Assembly: GCA_019748065.1 (NCBI GenBank)
Contig: JAIEQB010000031.1
Coordinates: forward strand, 48,366 to 112,365
Origin: Alphaproteobacteria bacterium
GTDB lineage: Bacteria; Pseudomonadota; Alphaproteobacteria; UBA9655
Reading direction: 5' to 3'
Length of the DNA: 64,000 nt
Positions 26,495 through 35,598 of the stretch are shown piece by piece. A program made the translations under genes and the position numbers. The notes below the pieces were generated by a model. That model searched no databases. It worked only from the letters and a program-made list of their open reading frames with translations, and was not told where the DNA came from. Each line of letters begins with the position of its first letter. The first letter of the stretch is position 1.

Positions 26495-28060
26495 TTACCT
26501 TCTTCTGAAACGCCTTGATTTCAAAGGTTTCTTAGGAGCAACTTTTCTTGCAACAGGCCTTTTTGGTACGGTCTTTCGTACAGCGGGCTTTTTAGGCACA
26601 GGCTTTCTTACAGCAGGTCTTTTAGGTGCGGGTTTCCTGACAACAGGTTTCTGAGGCACAGGCTTTCTTACAGCAGGTCTTTTAGGTGCAGGTTTCCTGA
26701 CAACAGGTTTCTGAGGCACATCCCTTCTTACAATAGGCCTTTTAGGTGCAGGTTTGCTAACAATATGTTTAAATTTTCGATCTAATAACTTTTGGGCTGC
26801 GTATAAATCAATTGATTTGTACTCTTCATTATTAAAAGGCCACCACCTCTCATAAATGACCTTTTTACCAGAATCCTGCAAAATATCTAAGAGAAGATCT
26901 GGTGATCCATAAGGATATCCTTTATCTAAAGCATGTTGTAGTAAAAGAAGGTACCCCCCTGCAGCTACAGGAGATGAAAATGAAGTTCCGCTAACAAGTT
27001 TATTTGAATCACACTTGGCGTGAACAGGGATGTCCACACCTGGGGCAAGCAAAAAGCGGCGCTTTGTTTTAGTATCAGGAAGTTGGGAAAAACTTGCAAC
27101 TTCTTCTTCTCCATTTCTTTTATATCCTAATGCTCCAGCGAAAAGAATTCCTTTCCCTTTTAGCCTTTCAAATAATTTTTGTTCGTTTGACTTAACGAAC
27201 ATTCCTTTCAACTTATCCCACATATCATGAATACGATGAATAAGACCTGGGCTACTATCATTACCTGCAGCTATAAAAACAGTAATTCCTTGTTTCACAG
27301 CGTCGGCAATGGCCTCCATACCTTCCTGGTTTAAGCTTGATAAGCTAAAACTCATATTAATTACGTTTACTTTGTGAGCAATGGCCGTACGAATGGCTTT
27401 TGTTAGCTTGTGTGATGCGTTTAAATTTAGGTCGTTGTTAAGAACCAATGTATCGATAGGAAGAAGCTGAACCTTAGGGGCAACGAGATGGAGAGCTTCC
27501 ATAACTCCTGAGCCATGGTTGCTAGCATCTTTTTTTGTAAAAAGATCATACCAAGCTTTCCTTATCTTTAAAATTTTATTTTTTTTGTTTTCAGCGTCTA
27601 GGTATGGCTTGAGCTGATCGATTTGCCTTTGAATTAGATCTCGTTCATTTTGTGAGCGAGCAAAGTTTTTTTGCCAGATAAGTGTACTATTTCTATTAAA
27701 ATAGACCCGGCTCTCATTGTAATTTTCATTCAGAGCAAGACAATAAGGATTGCCTGGTTGAAGAGCATCAGAATGAATAACGCCTTTGTCAGCAAGAAGT
27801 TTTGTGTAGTTGGGATTAAAGCAGGAATCGATGATCGCCGCTTTGAGTGGTGTTCCATTTTTTAATCGCCCCTTCACTTCATCTAAATGAAGAAAAGCAG
27901 CGTTGGTTGCTCGACCAGGGTTTACTGCGTGAGATCCGCTAGAATGAGTCTCAAAAATATAAGAGGGGTCATGAACATGATTTTTTCCCCAGAGCATAGG
28001 TACAGGAGAGAAGAAAAGAAATCCTAAACAGAATAGAAAACGAGAAAACTGAACTATCAT
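26495..28060 (-). CDS. Secreted subtilisin-like protease with basic repeat tail
   Basis: Peptidase S8 with an intact catalytic set. Counting from MIVQFSR at 28060, Asp78 is in AAIIDSC, His182 in NHGSGV, the oxyanion Asn267 in AAGND and Ser360 in SGTSFSSPVAAG. The N-terminus FSRFLFCLGFLFFSPVPMLWG is a signal-peptide-like hydrophobic segment, so export is likely. A TTG at 28120 could add 20 residues. Residues 436-521 form a Lys/Arg/Pro tail of about eight 10-residue units of the type PAPKRPAVRK. At DNA level this contains a nearly perfect 60-bp tandem repeat near 26590-26710. A basic tail on a secreted protease is unusual and might bind nucleic acid or anionic surfaces. It stands alone, with no inhibitor or transporter gene beside it. 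Confidence 0.85.
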   Translation of the reverse strand: MIVQFSRFLFCLGFLFFSPVPMLWGKNHVHDPSYIFETHSSGSHAVNPGRATNAAFLHLDEVKGRLKNGTPLKAAIIDSCFNPNYTKLLADKGVIHSDALQPGNPYCLALNENYNESRVYFNRNSTLIWQKNFARSQNERDLIQRQIDQLKPYLDAENKKNKILKIRKAWYDLFTKKDASNHGSGVMEALHLVAPKVQLLPIDTLVLNNDLNLNASHKLTKAIRTAIAHKVNVINMSFSLSSLNQEGMEAIADAVKQGITVFIAAGNDSSPGLIHRIHDMWDKLKGMFVKSNEQKLFERLKGKGILFAGALGYKRNGEEEVASFSQLPDTKTKRRFLLAPGVDIPVHAKCDSNKLVSGTSFSSPVAAGGYLLLLQHALDKGYPYGSPDLLLDILQDSGKKVIYERWWPFNNEEYKSIDLYAAQKLLDRKFKHIVSKPAPKRPIVRRDVPQKPVVRKPAPKRPAVRKPVPQKPVVRKPAPKRPAVRKPVPKKPAVRKTVPKRPVARKVAPKKPLKSRRFRRR

Positions 28061-28293
28061 AACTTTACAAAAAATTACACACTGTAACATTTTATTTAGC
28101 AAACGCAATGAAAAATGCAAGTAATTTTTATTCTAGGAGATAATTTTAAAAATTGTGAATTGTTAACTCTTTTTTAAGAATTATGTTGCATACTTTTGGC
28201 TCACAGAAAAAAGTAGCAGGGGGCTGCTTAAGAAATTCTACAGGAATTTAGAAAGGTTATACCAACCACCCCCACTAAATTTAAATACAAAAA

Positions 28294-28710
28294 TTACCCG
28301 ACGATATCCAGCTCACTGAAGAAAAAGGCTATTTCAATGGCTGCGTTTTCTTGGCTGTCAGACCCATGGACAGAGTTAGCCTCGATGGATTCTGCAAACT
28401 CACGGCGGATAGTGCCTTCGTCTGCATTGGCAGGGTTGGTGGCGCCCATTACATTGCGGTAGTGCTCAACGGCATTTTCTCCCTCAAGAACTTGAGCGAC
28501 AATAGGCCCTGAGGTCATAAAGGCACAAAGGTCATTGAAAAAGGAGCGCTCTCTGTGAACGGCATAGAACCTTTGGGCTTCCTCAAGGCTAAGATGAAGG
28601 CGTCTTTGAGCAATAATGCGAAGGCCGCTTTTTTCAATTTTCTCATTCACAGCACCTGTTAAATTACGGCGTGTTACGTCAGGTTTTAAGATAGATAATG
28701 TACGTTCCAT
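28294..28710 (-). CDS. ndk: Nucleoside diphosphate kinase
   Basis: Transfers the gamma phosphate of ATP to NDPs and dNDPs through a phosphohistidine, here His115 in NSVHGSDS. The N-terminal [10 protein letters not shown] and the nucleotide-site [14 protein letters not shown] are canonical, and the length of 138 is standard. The ATG at 28710 follows GGAGAT. It feeds dNTP pools together with nrdJ. The gap to the protease gene (28061-28293) is AT-rich and holds no recognisable gene. Confidence 0.97.
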   Translation of the reverse strand: MERTLSILKPDVTRRNLTGAVNEKIEKSGLRIIAQRRLHLSLEEAQRFYAVHRERSFFNDLCAFMTSGPIVAQVLEGENAVEHYRNVMGATNPANADEGTIRREFAESIEANSVHGSDSQENAAIEIAFFFSELDIVG

Positions 28711-28741
28711 TGATAAATCTCCAAGTTTAAAAGTTGTCTTT

Positions 28742-29251
28742 CTATAACGCTAAATGACGCGGAAGGGAACCCTCTTCCTGAAGAAGACGTATTTTTTCAT
28801 CAAGACCCCAAAAATAGCCCCCCAATTGATTGTTGCTGCGCAGGATCCGATGACAAGGGATAAGAGGAGAAATAGGGTTCGCACCCACTGCATTGGCCAC
28901 AGCTCGCACGGCTTTAGGGTGCCCAAGGTGGGTGGCCAATTGTTGATAACTCCAGGTTTGCCCCTTTGGGACGTCTAAAAGAGCTGTCCAGACCTCTTGC
29001 TGTAGCCGCGTTCCCACAAGAAGGCAGGAAAGGGTGGATTCCAATTCGAGAGGTTTTTTAATTAAGGTATGCTTTCGAAAACGCTTTAAAATAATTTGAG
29101 GCGAGGGGACGGACTTTAAAGTCAAAGCGCAGACTTTGCCGTCAAGTGTTTTAACGGAAAACCACGTTTGATCTTCCCCATAGGTTAGGGTTGGATAGGT
29201 CTTTAAAAACAAATCCTTTGGCATAAAACTGAGCTGGAGTTGGGGTGTCAT
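28742..29251 (-). CDS. ogt: Methylated-DNA-protein-cysteine methyltransferase
   Basis: Suicide repair protein for O6-alkylguanine. The acceptor is Cys133 in IPCHRIL, within the conserved [18 protein letters not shown]. The DNA-binding wing [19 protein letters not shown] and the helix [14 protein letters not shown] are present. The 169 residues include the degenerate N-terminal ribonuclease-like domain, as in Ogt; there is no Ada-type zinc domain. It lies 31 bases upstream of ndk on the same strand and may share its transcript. Confidence 0.93.
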   Translation of the reverse strand: MTPQLQLSFMPKDLFLKTYPTLTYGEDQTWFSVKTLDGKVCALTLKSVPSPQIILKRFRKHTLIKKPLELESTLSCLLVGTRLQQEVWTALLDVPKGQTWSYQQLATHLGHPKAVRAVANAVGANPISPLIPCHRILRSNNQLGGYFWGLDEKIRLLQEEGSLPRHLAL

Positions 29252-29267
29252 AAGGTGTTCACAAAAG

Positions 29268-29295
29268 TTGATTTTTTTCCAATTTGCCTTATTAT
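29268..29295 (+). promoter_or_regulatory. Probable sigma-70 promoter of the aspartate aminotransferase operon
   Basis: TTGATT, a 16-base spacer and TATTAT end 39 bases before the GTG of the aminotransferase gene. Both hexamers are close to consensus and lie in the divergent gap with ogt. Four downstream genes (aminotransferase, truB, rpsO, pnp) follow closely and could be read from here. Confidence 0.5.
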
Positions 29296-29334
29296 AAAGA
29301 ATAGTAGTCTAAATGCAAGAAAGAGAGTCCCGTC

Positions 29335-30534
29335 GTGTTTGCCAGTCAACGTATGTCGCGCATAAAACCATCTCCTACTCTTGCTGTCTCAGCGCGAGCG
29401 GCTGAACTGAAGGCCCAAGGACAGGATATTATTAGCCTTGGGGCTGGGGAGCCGGACTTTGATACGCCCGATCATATTAAGCTTGCAGCCACAATAGCTC
29501 TTTCCGAAGGAAAAACAAAGTACACTGCTGTCGAGGGTACGGTGGCTTTACGTCAAGCCATTGTGGAAAAGTTTAAAAAAGAAGATGGCCTTGATTATGA
29601 TTTAAATCAAATCATTGTTAGTGCAGGAGCAAAGCAAGTCATTTTTAATGCCTTTCTTGCATCCCTTGATCCAGGAGATGAGGTTATTATCCCCGCTCCC
29701 TACTGGGTTTCTTATCCTGATATGGTTGAAATTGCGGAAGGAATCCCCGTTATTGTCAGGTGCTTGCCTGAGGGAGAGTTAAAATTAACTCCGGATCTCT
29801 TAAGTGAAGCTATTACGCCGAAATCAAAATGGCTTATTTTGAACTCACCTAACAATCCGTCTGGTATGGCGTATAGCCGAAAGGAGCTTGAAGCTCTTGC
29901 GGAAATTATTCGAGATGTCCCTCATTTGAACGTTATAAGTGATGACATTTACGAACGATTAATTTTTGATGGGTTAAAATTTGCTACCCTTGCTCAAGTA
30001 GCCCCTGATCTGAAAGATCGTATTCTGACCGTCAATGGGGTGTCAAAAACCTATGCTATGACGGGATGGCGGATTGGGTATGGAGCAGGTCCTGTGGAAC
30101 TTATTGATGTGATGGCCGTCTTGCAATCTCAATCTACATCTAATGCATGTACCATCTCTCAAGTGGCTGCTGTGGCTGCCCTCAAAGGACCTCAGGACTT
30201 TATTAAAGAGTGGTCAAAGGTTTATACTGAAAGACGCGATGCAGCCCATGAGATTTTGAGCCAAACGCCAGGGCTCCATTGTTTTATGCCCCATGGGGCT
30301 TTTTACCTTTATCCCTCTTGCGTTGAATTAATGGGGAAAAAGACACCTGCAGGGACTATTATTTCAAGTGATACGGATATAGCAACTTACCTTTTGAACT
30401 CGGTTGGGGTGGCTGTTGTACCAGGGATCTCTTTTGGATTGTCTCCTTATTTTCGAATTTCTTATGCGACGGATACAAAGCTTCTTCTTGAAGGATGCCG
30501 TCGTATTTCTCAAGCGATTAGCTTGTTGAGGTAA
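29335..30534 (+). CDS. Aspartate aminotransferase (class I, PLP)
   Basis: PLP-dependent transaminase of the alphaproteobacterial AatA type, interconverting aspartate plus 2-oxoglutarate with oxaloacetate plus glutamate. It shows SLGAGEPDFDTPDHIK, the LNSPNNPSG loop, and the Schiff-base lysine in VNGVSKTYAMTGWRIGY; near the C-terminus ISYATD carries what should be the substrate-carboxylate Arg (FRISYA). The length of 399 is standard. The start is GTG after AAGAGAG; no in-frame ATG is better placed (the next, MSRIKPSPT, is five codons in and could be used instead). It is separated from truB by four bases. Confidence 0.93.
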   Translation: MFASQRMSRIKPSPTLAVSARAAELKAQGQDIISLGAGEPDFDTPDHIKLAATIALSEGKTKYTAVEGTVALRQAIVEKFKKEDGLDYDLNQIIVSAGAKQVIFNAFLASLDPGDEVIIPAPYWVSYPDMVEIAEGIPVIVRCLPEGELKLTPDLLSEAITPKSKWLILNSPNNPSGMAYSRKELEALAEIIRDVPHLNVISDDIYERLIFDGLKFATLAQVAPDLKDRILTVNGVSKTYAMTGWRIGYGAGPVELIDVMAVLQSQSTSNACTISQVAAVAALKGPQDFIKEWSKVYTERRDAAHEILSQTPGLHCFMPHGAFYLYPSCVELMGKKTPAGTIISSDTDIATYLLNSVGVAVVPGISFGLSPYFRISYATDTKLLLEGCRRISQAISLLR

Positions 30535-30538
30535 ATTT

Positions 30539-31414
30539 ATGATTCATGGTTGGGTTGTGGTGGACAAGCCTTTAGGAATGTCCTCAGCTATGGTTGTCGC
30601 AAAAATCAGGCGTCTCTTTAAGATAAAAAAAGTAGGGCATGGAGGAACGTTAGATCCGATGGCAACCGGCGTTTTGCCGATCGCTCTGGGTGAGGCTACA
30701 AAAACCCTCTCTTATGTATTAAATGGCCGTAAGGCGTATCGTTTTGAAGTAAAATGGGGAGAAGCGCGCACAACTGATGATCGGGAAGGGGAGGTGATCA
30801 CCACCTCAAACAAAAGGCCTACTGAAGAAGAAATTCAAAAGGTGCTACCTCTGTTTAAAGGAAAGATTCAACAAGTTCCACCCCCTTACTCAGCGCTTAA
30901 GATTGACGGAAAGAGAGCTTACGCTTTAGCTAGAGAAGGCAAGGAAGTTATTTTAGAGCCAAGAGAAGTTGAGATTGAATCATTGGCGCTGCTGCAAGTC
31001 TCGCCCGATTCAGCTCTTTTTGAGGTGACGTGCAGCAAAGGTACTTATGTGCGTAGTTTGGGGCGAGATTTAGCTCTTGCTTTGAGAACGGTTGGTTATA
31101 TCTTATCCTTAAGACGCTTGATGGCGGGGCCCTTTCAAGAAAAAAGTGCGATTTTACTAGATTCTCTTCTCCAGATAGGGCATAACAAGGAGTTAAAGGC
31201 ATATGTCTTGCCTCTTCAAGATGCGCTGGTCGACATCCTGGCTCTTGAGATTCAAGGCTATGACGCGGAAAAACTTCGTCAGGGACAAATCATTCCTACA
31301 TCCCATGTAAGTGATGAAGAGGTGATATTAGTACTCTCAGAGGGAAATCCGCAAGCCCTTGCAAAGGTAAGGGCCGGGAAAATAGTTCCCATACGTGTGT
31401 TTAACTTAGATTAA
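30539..31414 (+). CDS. truB: tRNA pseudouridine(55) synthase
   Basis: Makes pseudouridine 55 in the T loop of most tRNAs. The catalytic Asp39 lies in GHGGTLDPMATGVLP. The N-terminal GWVVVDKPLGMSS, the KIQQVPPPYSALKIDGKRAY segment and the C-terminal PUA-like part are intact, giving a length of 291. It sits in the classical truB-rpsO-pnp order, with rpsO starting 14 bases later. Confidence 0.96.
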   Translation: MIHGWVVVDKPLGMSSAMVVAKIRRLFKIKKVGHGGTLDPMATGVLPIALGEATKTLSYVLNGRKAYRFEVKWGEARTTDDREGEVITTSNKRPTEEEIQKVLPLFKGKIQQVPPPYSALKIDGKRAYALAREGKEVILEPREVEIESLALLQVSPDSALFEVTCSKGTYVRSLGRDLALALRTVGYILSLRRLMAGPFQEKSAILLDSLLQIGHNKELKAYVLPLQDALVDILALEIQGYDAEKLRQGQIIPTSHVSDEEVILVLSEGNPQALAKVRAGKIVPIRVFNLD

Positions 31415-31428
31415 GATAGGAGAATAAG

Positions 31429-31698
31429 ATGTCGATAACAGATGTACGTAAGCAAGAGCTTATTAAAGAATATGCAACCAAAGCACAAGATACAGGGTCC
31501 CCTGAAGTTCAGGTCGCGGTCCTTACTGAAAGAATTAGTAACCTTACAACTCACTTGTCCGATCATAAAAAAGATTTTCACTCCCGCCGTGGACTTCTGA
31601 TGTTAGTAAGCCGGAGGCGCCGGCTTTTAGATTATTTAAAGCGTGTAGAAGAGAGTCGTTATACAAAGCTTATCGAAAGACTCGGAATTCGCCGTTAG
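31429..31698 (+). CDS. rpsO: 30S ribosomal protein S15
   Basis: 89-residue primary rRNA-binding protein of the small-subunit platform. It reads [19 protein letters not shown] near the start ([20 protein letters not shown]), then [19 protein letters not shown] and [11 protein letters not shown]. The site AGGAG lies nine bases before the ATG. As elsewhere it is followed by pnp; S15 autoregulation is possible but no operator structure was worked out. Confidence 0.98.
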   Translation: MSITDVRKQELIKEYATKAQDTGSPEVQVAVLTERISNLTTHLSDHKKDFHSRRGLLMLVSRRRRLLDYLKRVEESRYTKLIERLGIRR

Positions 31699-31722
31699 GA
31701 TTACAAAAGGAATAGGAATCGA

Positions 31723-33855
31723 ATGTTTAAAATTTACCGAAAAGAAATAGAATGGGGTGGGAAGAAACTTACCTTAGAGACGGGGAAAATTGCCCGCCAA
31801 GCGGATGGTGCTGTTGTCGTAACCTACGGGGAAACCGTTGTTTTATGTACGGTTGTGGCTAAAAAAACCACCATGCCTGATGTGGATTTTTTTCCATTGA
31901 CTGTCCTCTATCAAGAAAAAGCTTTTGCTGCAGGTCGCATTCCCGGAGGCTTTTTCAAGCGTGAAGGCAAACTTAGTGAAAACGAAACCCTTGTTTCTCG
32001 GTTAATTGATCGTCCGATTCGTCCTCTCTTTGCGCCAGGTTTCCGTAATGACACGCAGGTTATTTGCACAGTATTAAGTCATGATATGGAAAATGCACCC
32101 GATATCCCAGCAATGATTGGCGCCTCAGCGGCGCTTACAATATCAGGCTTGCCTTTCTTAGGCCCCATTGTGGGTGCGCGCGTTGGTCTTATTGATGGTA
32201 AATTTGTTCTTAACCCTATGGTAGAAGAGATTCCTTTCTCTCAGCTAAATCTCGTTGTTGCAGGAACCGCTGATGGCGTTTTGATGGTGGAATCAGAGGC
32301 TCAAGAGCTTTCCGAGGCCCAAATGCTGGAAGCCGTGATGTTTGGCCATGAGCACTTTAAGCCCGTTCTTCAAGCTATTGTTGATTTGGCTGAGGAAAGT
32401 GCTAAAGAGCCTTGGGGGCTTCCTGCTGAGGATCCACAAAAACCTAAATTAATTGAGCGTTTGTACGAGCTTGCTGCTGATGATTTGAAGGCGGCTTATC
32501 AAATTAGAGAAAAAACTCATCGCAATGAGAAAGTTGCTATCATTAAGCAACAGACGGTGGAAGCTTTGATTGAAGAAGGTTTTCCCGAGACGCTTTCTGT
32601 GACTGAGTTTAAAGAGCTAGCAAAAGACTTGGTGCGTAATGAAGTTCTTCAAACGGGTAAGCGCATCGATGGACGAGATACAAAAACCATTCGTCCGATT
32701 GTATCTGAAGTAGGAATTCTTCCTCGTGCTCATGGAAGCGCTTTATTTACACGCGGCGCTACCCAAGCTTTTGTTGTAGTTACGTTAGGAACGGGCCAAG
32801 ATGAGCAAACCATTGATGCCCTCGAAGGGGAATATAAGGAAAACTTTATGCTTCATTACAACTTTCCTCCTTATTCTGTTGGAGAAACAGGCCGTATGGC
32901 GGGCCCTGGACGGCGCGAAATTGGTCATGGAAAGCTTGCTTGGCGCGCGATTCATCCCTTGTTGCCAACAAAAGACATATTTCCTTACACCATAAGAATT
33001 GTTTCTGAAATTACGGAATCCGATGGTTCTTCCTCTATGGCGTCTGTTTGTGGATCTTCCTTGGCGTTGATGGATGCAGGCGTGCCGTTAGCGCGTCCTG
33101 TTGCGGGTATTGCCATGGGACTTATTAAGGAAGGCAAAGATTATGCTATCTTGTCTGATATTATTGGTGATGAAGATCACTTAGGGGATATGGACTTTAA
33201 GGTTGCAGGAAGCGAAGCAGGGATTACGGCTTTGCAGATGGACCTTAAAATTACCAGTATTGATCGTAACATCATGGAAACGGCCCTTGAGCAAGCCCAT
33301 CAAGGCCGTCTTCACATCCTTGGAAAGATGGCGGAAGCCCTTGAAGGTGCTCGTGAAGAAGTGGGAGAATATGCCCCCCGTATGATTACCTTTACCATTC
33401 CAAAGGAGAAAATTCGTGAGGTTATTGGTACCGGTGGAAAAGTAATTCGTGAGATTTGCGAAACAACTGGCGCTAAGCTTGATATTTCCGATGATGGCAC
33501 ATTGAATATTTCTGGGCCTAATGCAGAAGTTATTCAAGCCGCTGAAAAACGTGTTCGTAGCATTACGGATGAGCCTGAGATTGGCAAAATCTACAAAGGT
33601 AAAGTTGTTCGCGTCGTTGATTTTGGTGCTTTCGTGAATTTCTTTGGCAGTCAAGATGGCCTGGTGCATGTCAGTGAGCTTGCTCCACGGCGCGTTGAAA
33701 AAGTCACGGATGTTGTGAAAGAAGGCGATGAAGTTTTTGTCAAAGTCTTAGAAATGGATAGTCGCGGGAAAATTCGTCTTAGTATGAAGAGCGTCGATCA
33801 AAAGACAGGAAACGAAATTACTGCTGACGCAAAAAGTCCATCGGTTGAAGCCTAA
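31723..33855 (+). CDS. pnp: Polyribonucleotide nucleotidyltransferase
   Basis: Phosphorolytic 3'-5' exoribonuclease of the RNA degradosome. At 710 residues it has two RNase PH domains ([26 protein letters not shown], then [19 protein letters not shown] and [22 protein letters not shown]). A KH domain ([18 protein letters not shown]) and a C-terminal S1 domain ([20 protein letters not shown]) follow. It is 24 bases after rpsO and ends 24 bases before the next gene, so transcription may continue. Confidence 0.98.
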   Translation: MFKIYRKEIEWGGKKLTLETGKIARQADGAVVVTYGETVVLCTVVAKKTTMPDVDFFPLTVLYQEKAFAAGRIPGGFFKREGKLSENETLVSRLIDRPIRPLFAPGFRNDTQVICTVLSHDMENAPDIPAMIGASAALTISGLPFLGPIVGARVGLIDGKFVLNPMVEEIPFSQLNLVVAGTADGVLMVESEAQELSEAQMLEAVMFGHEHFKPVLQAIVDLAEESAKEPWGLPAEDPQKPKLIERLYELAADDLKAAYQIREKTHRNEKVAIIKQQTVEALIEEGFPETLSVTEFKELAKDLVRNEVLQTGKRIDGRDTKTIRPIVSEVGILPRAHGSALFTRGATQAFVVVTLGTGQDEQTIDALEGEYKENFMLHYNFPPYSVGETGRMAGPGRREIGHGKLAWRAIHPLLPTKDIFPYTIRIVSEITESDGSSSMASVCGSSLALMDAGVPLARPVAGIAMGLIKEGKDYAILSDIIGDEDHLGDMDFKVAGSEAGITALQMDLKITSIDRNIMETALEQAHQGRLHILGKMAEALEGAREEVGEYAPRMITFTIPKEKIREVIGTGGKVIREICETTGAKLDISDDGTLNISGPNAEVIQAAEKRVRSITDEPEIGKIYKGKVVRVVDFGAFVNFFGSQDGLVHVSELAPRRVEKVTDVVKEGDEVFVKVLEMDSRGKIRLSMKSVDQKTGNEITADAKSPSVEA

Positions 33856-33879
33856 GTTATTAATAGGAGGCAAAAAGCG

Positions 33880-35277
33880 TTGAAGCCGCTTAACTCTATA
33901 CGTATTTCCGGTCAGGAAGTTCTTCCTTTTGTTGAAGGAGGGAAAGGCATTTCCATCTCTAATGGCGAAAGCTCAGGCGCATGGTCAGCAGCAGGAGGCG
34001 TAGGGACCTTTTCTGCTGTAAATGCGGATGCTTTGGATAAGAATGGAAATTTGATCCCCATTATTTATAAGGGGAAAACGCGAAAAGAACGCCATGTTGA
34101 ACTTGTTCAATATTCTATTCAAGGCGGCATTACCCAAGCCAAGATTGCCTCGGAGCGGTCCAATGGGCAGGGTCGTCTCCATATGAACGTTCTTTGGGAG
34201 ATGGCAGCTGTTGAAGAAATTCTTCACGGTATTTTAGAGGAAGTAAGCCCTCTCATTCATGGGGTTACCTGTGGGGCAGGAATGCCCTATAAGATCGCCC
34301 AAATTACTGCAAGTTATGGCATTTATTATTATCCCATTGTTTCTTCCGGCCGTGCCTTTCGAGCCCTGTGGAAACGCGCCTATCACAAGTTTCCTGAATG
34401 GCTGGGGGCTGTTGTTTACGAAGATCCTTGGCGTGCAGGTGGCCATAATGGGTTGAGCAATAGTGAAGATCCTGAAGTTCCTGAAGATCCTTATCCACGG
34501 GTTTTGGAGCTGCGTCGAGTTATGCGTGAATTTGGCCTGGGTCATGTTCCCATTATCATGGCAGGAGGTGTATGGTATTTAAGAGAATGGGAAAACTGGA
34601 TTGATAATCCAGAGCTTGGACCAATCGCTTTTCAATTTGGAACGCGGCCTCTATTGACTCAAGAAAGCCCCATCTCGGATGCTTGGAAAAAGCGTCTTTT
34701 GACCCTAAAGCCTGGAGATATCTACCTCAATCGCTTTAGTCCGACAGGTTTTTATTCTTCAGCTGTCTCCAATCCTTTCTTGGATGAATTGAAAGAGCGT
34801 GCTGTGCGTCAAGTCGCTTATTCCGTGACCCCTGTGGGAGATCATACGGAAGGTTTTCCCGTAGGTGCTCGTGGAAGACTGGTTTATCTAACGGCTCATG
34901 AGAAAGAAATGGCTGAGGCTTGGACAGCCCAAGGCTTTACCGAAGCGATGCGGACACCTGATTCTACCTTGATTTTTGTAACTCCCGAAAAATCTAATGA
35001 GATTTTAACGGATCAAATCAATTGCATGGGTTGTTTGAGCGCTTGCCTTTTTAGTAACTGGGCTCAGAATGAATCCAGCTCAACGGGCCGTAAAGCAGAT
35101 CCCCGCTCATTTTGTATTCAAAAAACTCTTCAGGCCATTAGCCATAGTGAGGAAGTGGATACCCAATTGATGTTTGCAGGCCATGCGGCCTACCATTTCT
35201 CCGATGATCCCTTTTACGCCGGCGGCTTTATCCCCACCGTCAAGCAACTGGTTGAGCGTATCCAGACAGGGGATTAA
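33880..35277 (+). CDS. Nitronate monooxygenase-type FMN enzyme
   Basis: 465-residue protein resembling the 2-nitropropane dioxygenase/nitronate monooxygenase family (FMN TIM barrel, also related to FabK). Visible pieces are GVTCGAGMPYKIAQITASYG, VVYEDPWRAGGHNGLSN, VPIIMAGGVWYLREW and AFQFGTRPLLTQES. The His in AGGHNG is the expected catalytic region. A cysteine-containing C-terminal segment (DQINCMGCLSACLFSNW) is longer than in classical nitronate monooxygenases and is shared by a large uncharacterised subgroup. The start is TTG with AGGAGG ten bases upstream. The physiological substrate is unknown. Confidence 0.82.
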   Translation: MKPLNSIRISGQEVLPFVEGGKGISISNGESSGAWSAAGGVGTFSAVNADALDKNGNLIPIIYKGKTRKERHVELVQYSIQGGITQAKIASERSNGQGRLHMNVLWEMAAVEEILHGILEEVSPLIHGVTCGAGMPYKIAQITASYGIYYYPIVSSGRAFRALWKRAYHKFPEWLGAVVYEDPWRAGGHNGLSNSEDPEVPEDPYPRVLELRRVMREFGLGHVPIIMAGGVWYLREWENWIDNPELGPIAFQFGTRPLLTQESPISDAWKKRLLTLKPGDIYLNRFSPTGFYSSAVSNPFLDELKERAVRQVAYSVTPVGDHTEGFPVGARGRLVYLTAHEKEMAEAWTAQGFTEAMRTPDSTLIFVTPEKSNEILTDQINCMGCLSACLFSNWAQNESSSTGRKADPRSFCIQKTLQAISHSEEVDTQLMFAGHAAYHFSDDPFYAGGFIPTVKQLVERIQTGD

Positions 35278-35373
35278 CCTTTATAGCCATCGCTTTTTAA
35301 GTTTCGGGTGCCCCCTAATCAGCCTTCTATTTCGCTTCTTACACATCTTACACCAAGGAAAACAACGTTTTTT

Positions 35374-35483
35374 CGTCATTGCGAGAAGAGTCGAAGACCC
35401 GACGAAGCAAGCCATCTTTCAAATGAATCCATGGATTGCCCTACCTAGTTCCCCGCATTCGCGGGGACAGGCTCGCAATGATG
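35374..35483. repeat. Palindromic intergenic repeat (110 bp)
   Basis: CGTCATTGCGAG at 35374 and its near-complement CTCGCAATGATG at 35472-35483 flank an imperfect stem with internal CCCCGC-ATT-GCGGGG. This is the CGTCATTGCGAG class of bacterial intergenic palindromes, a different type from the GTCATCCCCGC elements at 10444 and 63237. It follows the nitronate monooxygenase gene and may end its transcript. No gene is seen in 35278-35533. Confidence 0.7.
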
Positions 35484-35533
35484 TCGAGAAAAATGTGTTA
35501 AGATAAGATGCTTGAAGGAATATGATTGTCAAA

Positions 35534-35572
35534 TTGAACAAATTTGTTCAATATAGTGAATAAAATTGTTCA
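35534..35572. promoter_or_regulatory. Palindromic operator upstream of the AAA ATPase gene
   Basis: A perfect 18-bp palindrome TTGAACAAATTTGTTCAA (35534-35551) is followed six bases later by a degenerate copy TGAATAAAATTGTTCA and then by a half-site TGAACA at 35579. Three TGAACA-type half-sites within 50 bases, right before the start codon at 35599, suggest binding of a dimeric repressor. No regulator gene lies beside it. Confidence 0.55.
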
Positions 35573-35598
35573 GTGTAATGAACAAAAATGGAGCGTAA

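Noticed and set aside
33181..33669. Long reverse frame (162 codons) inside pnp
   Set aside because: It is fully antisense to conserved KH/S1 coding sequence; codon structure belongs to pnp.
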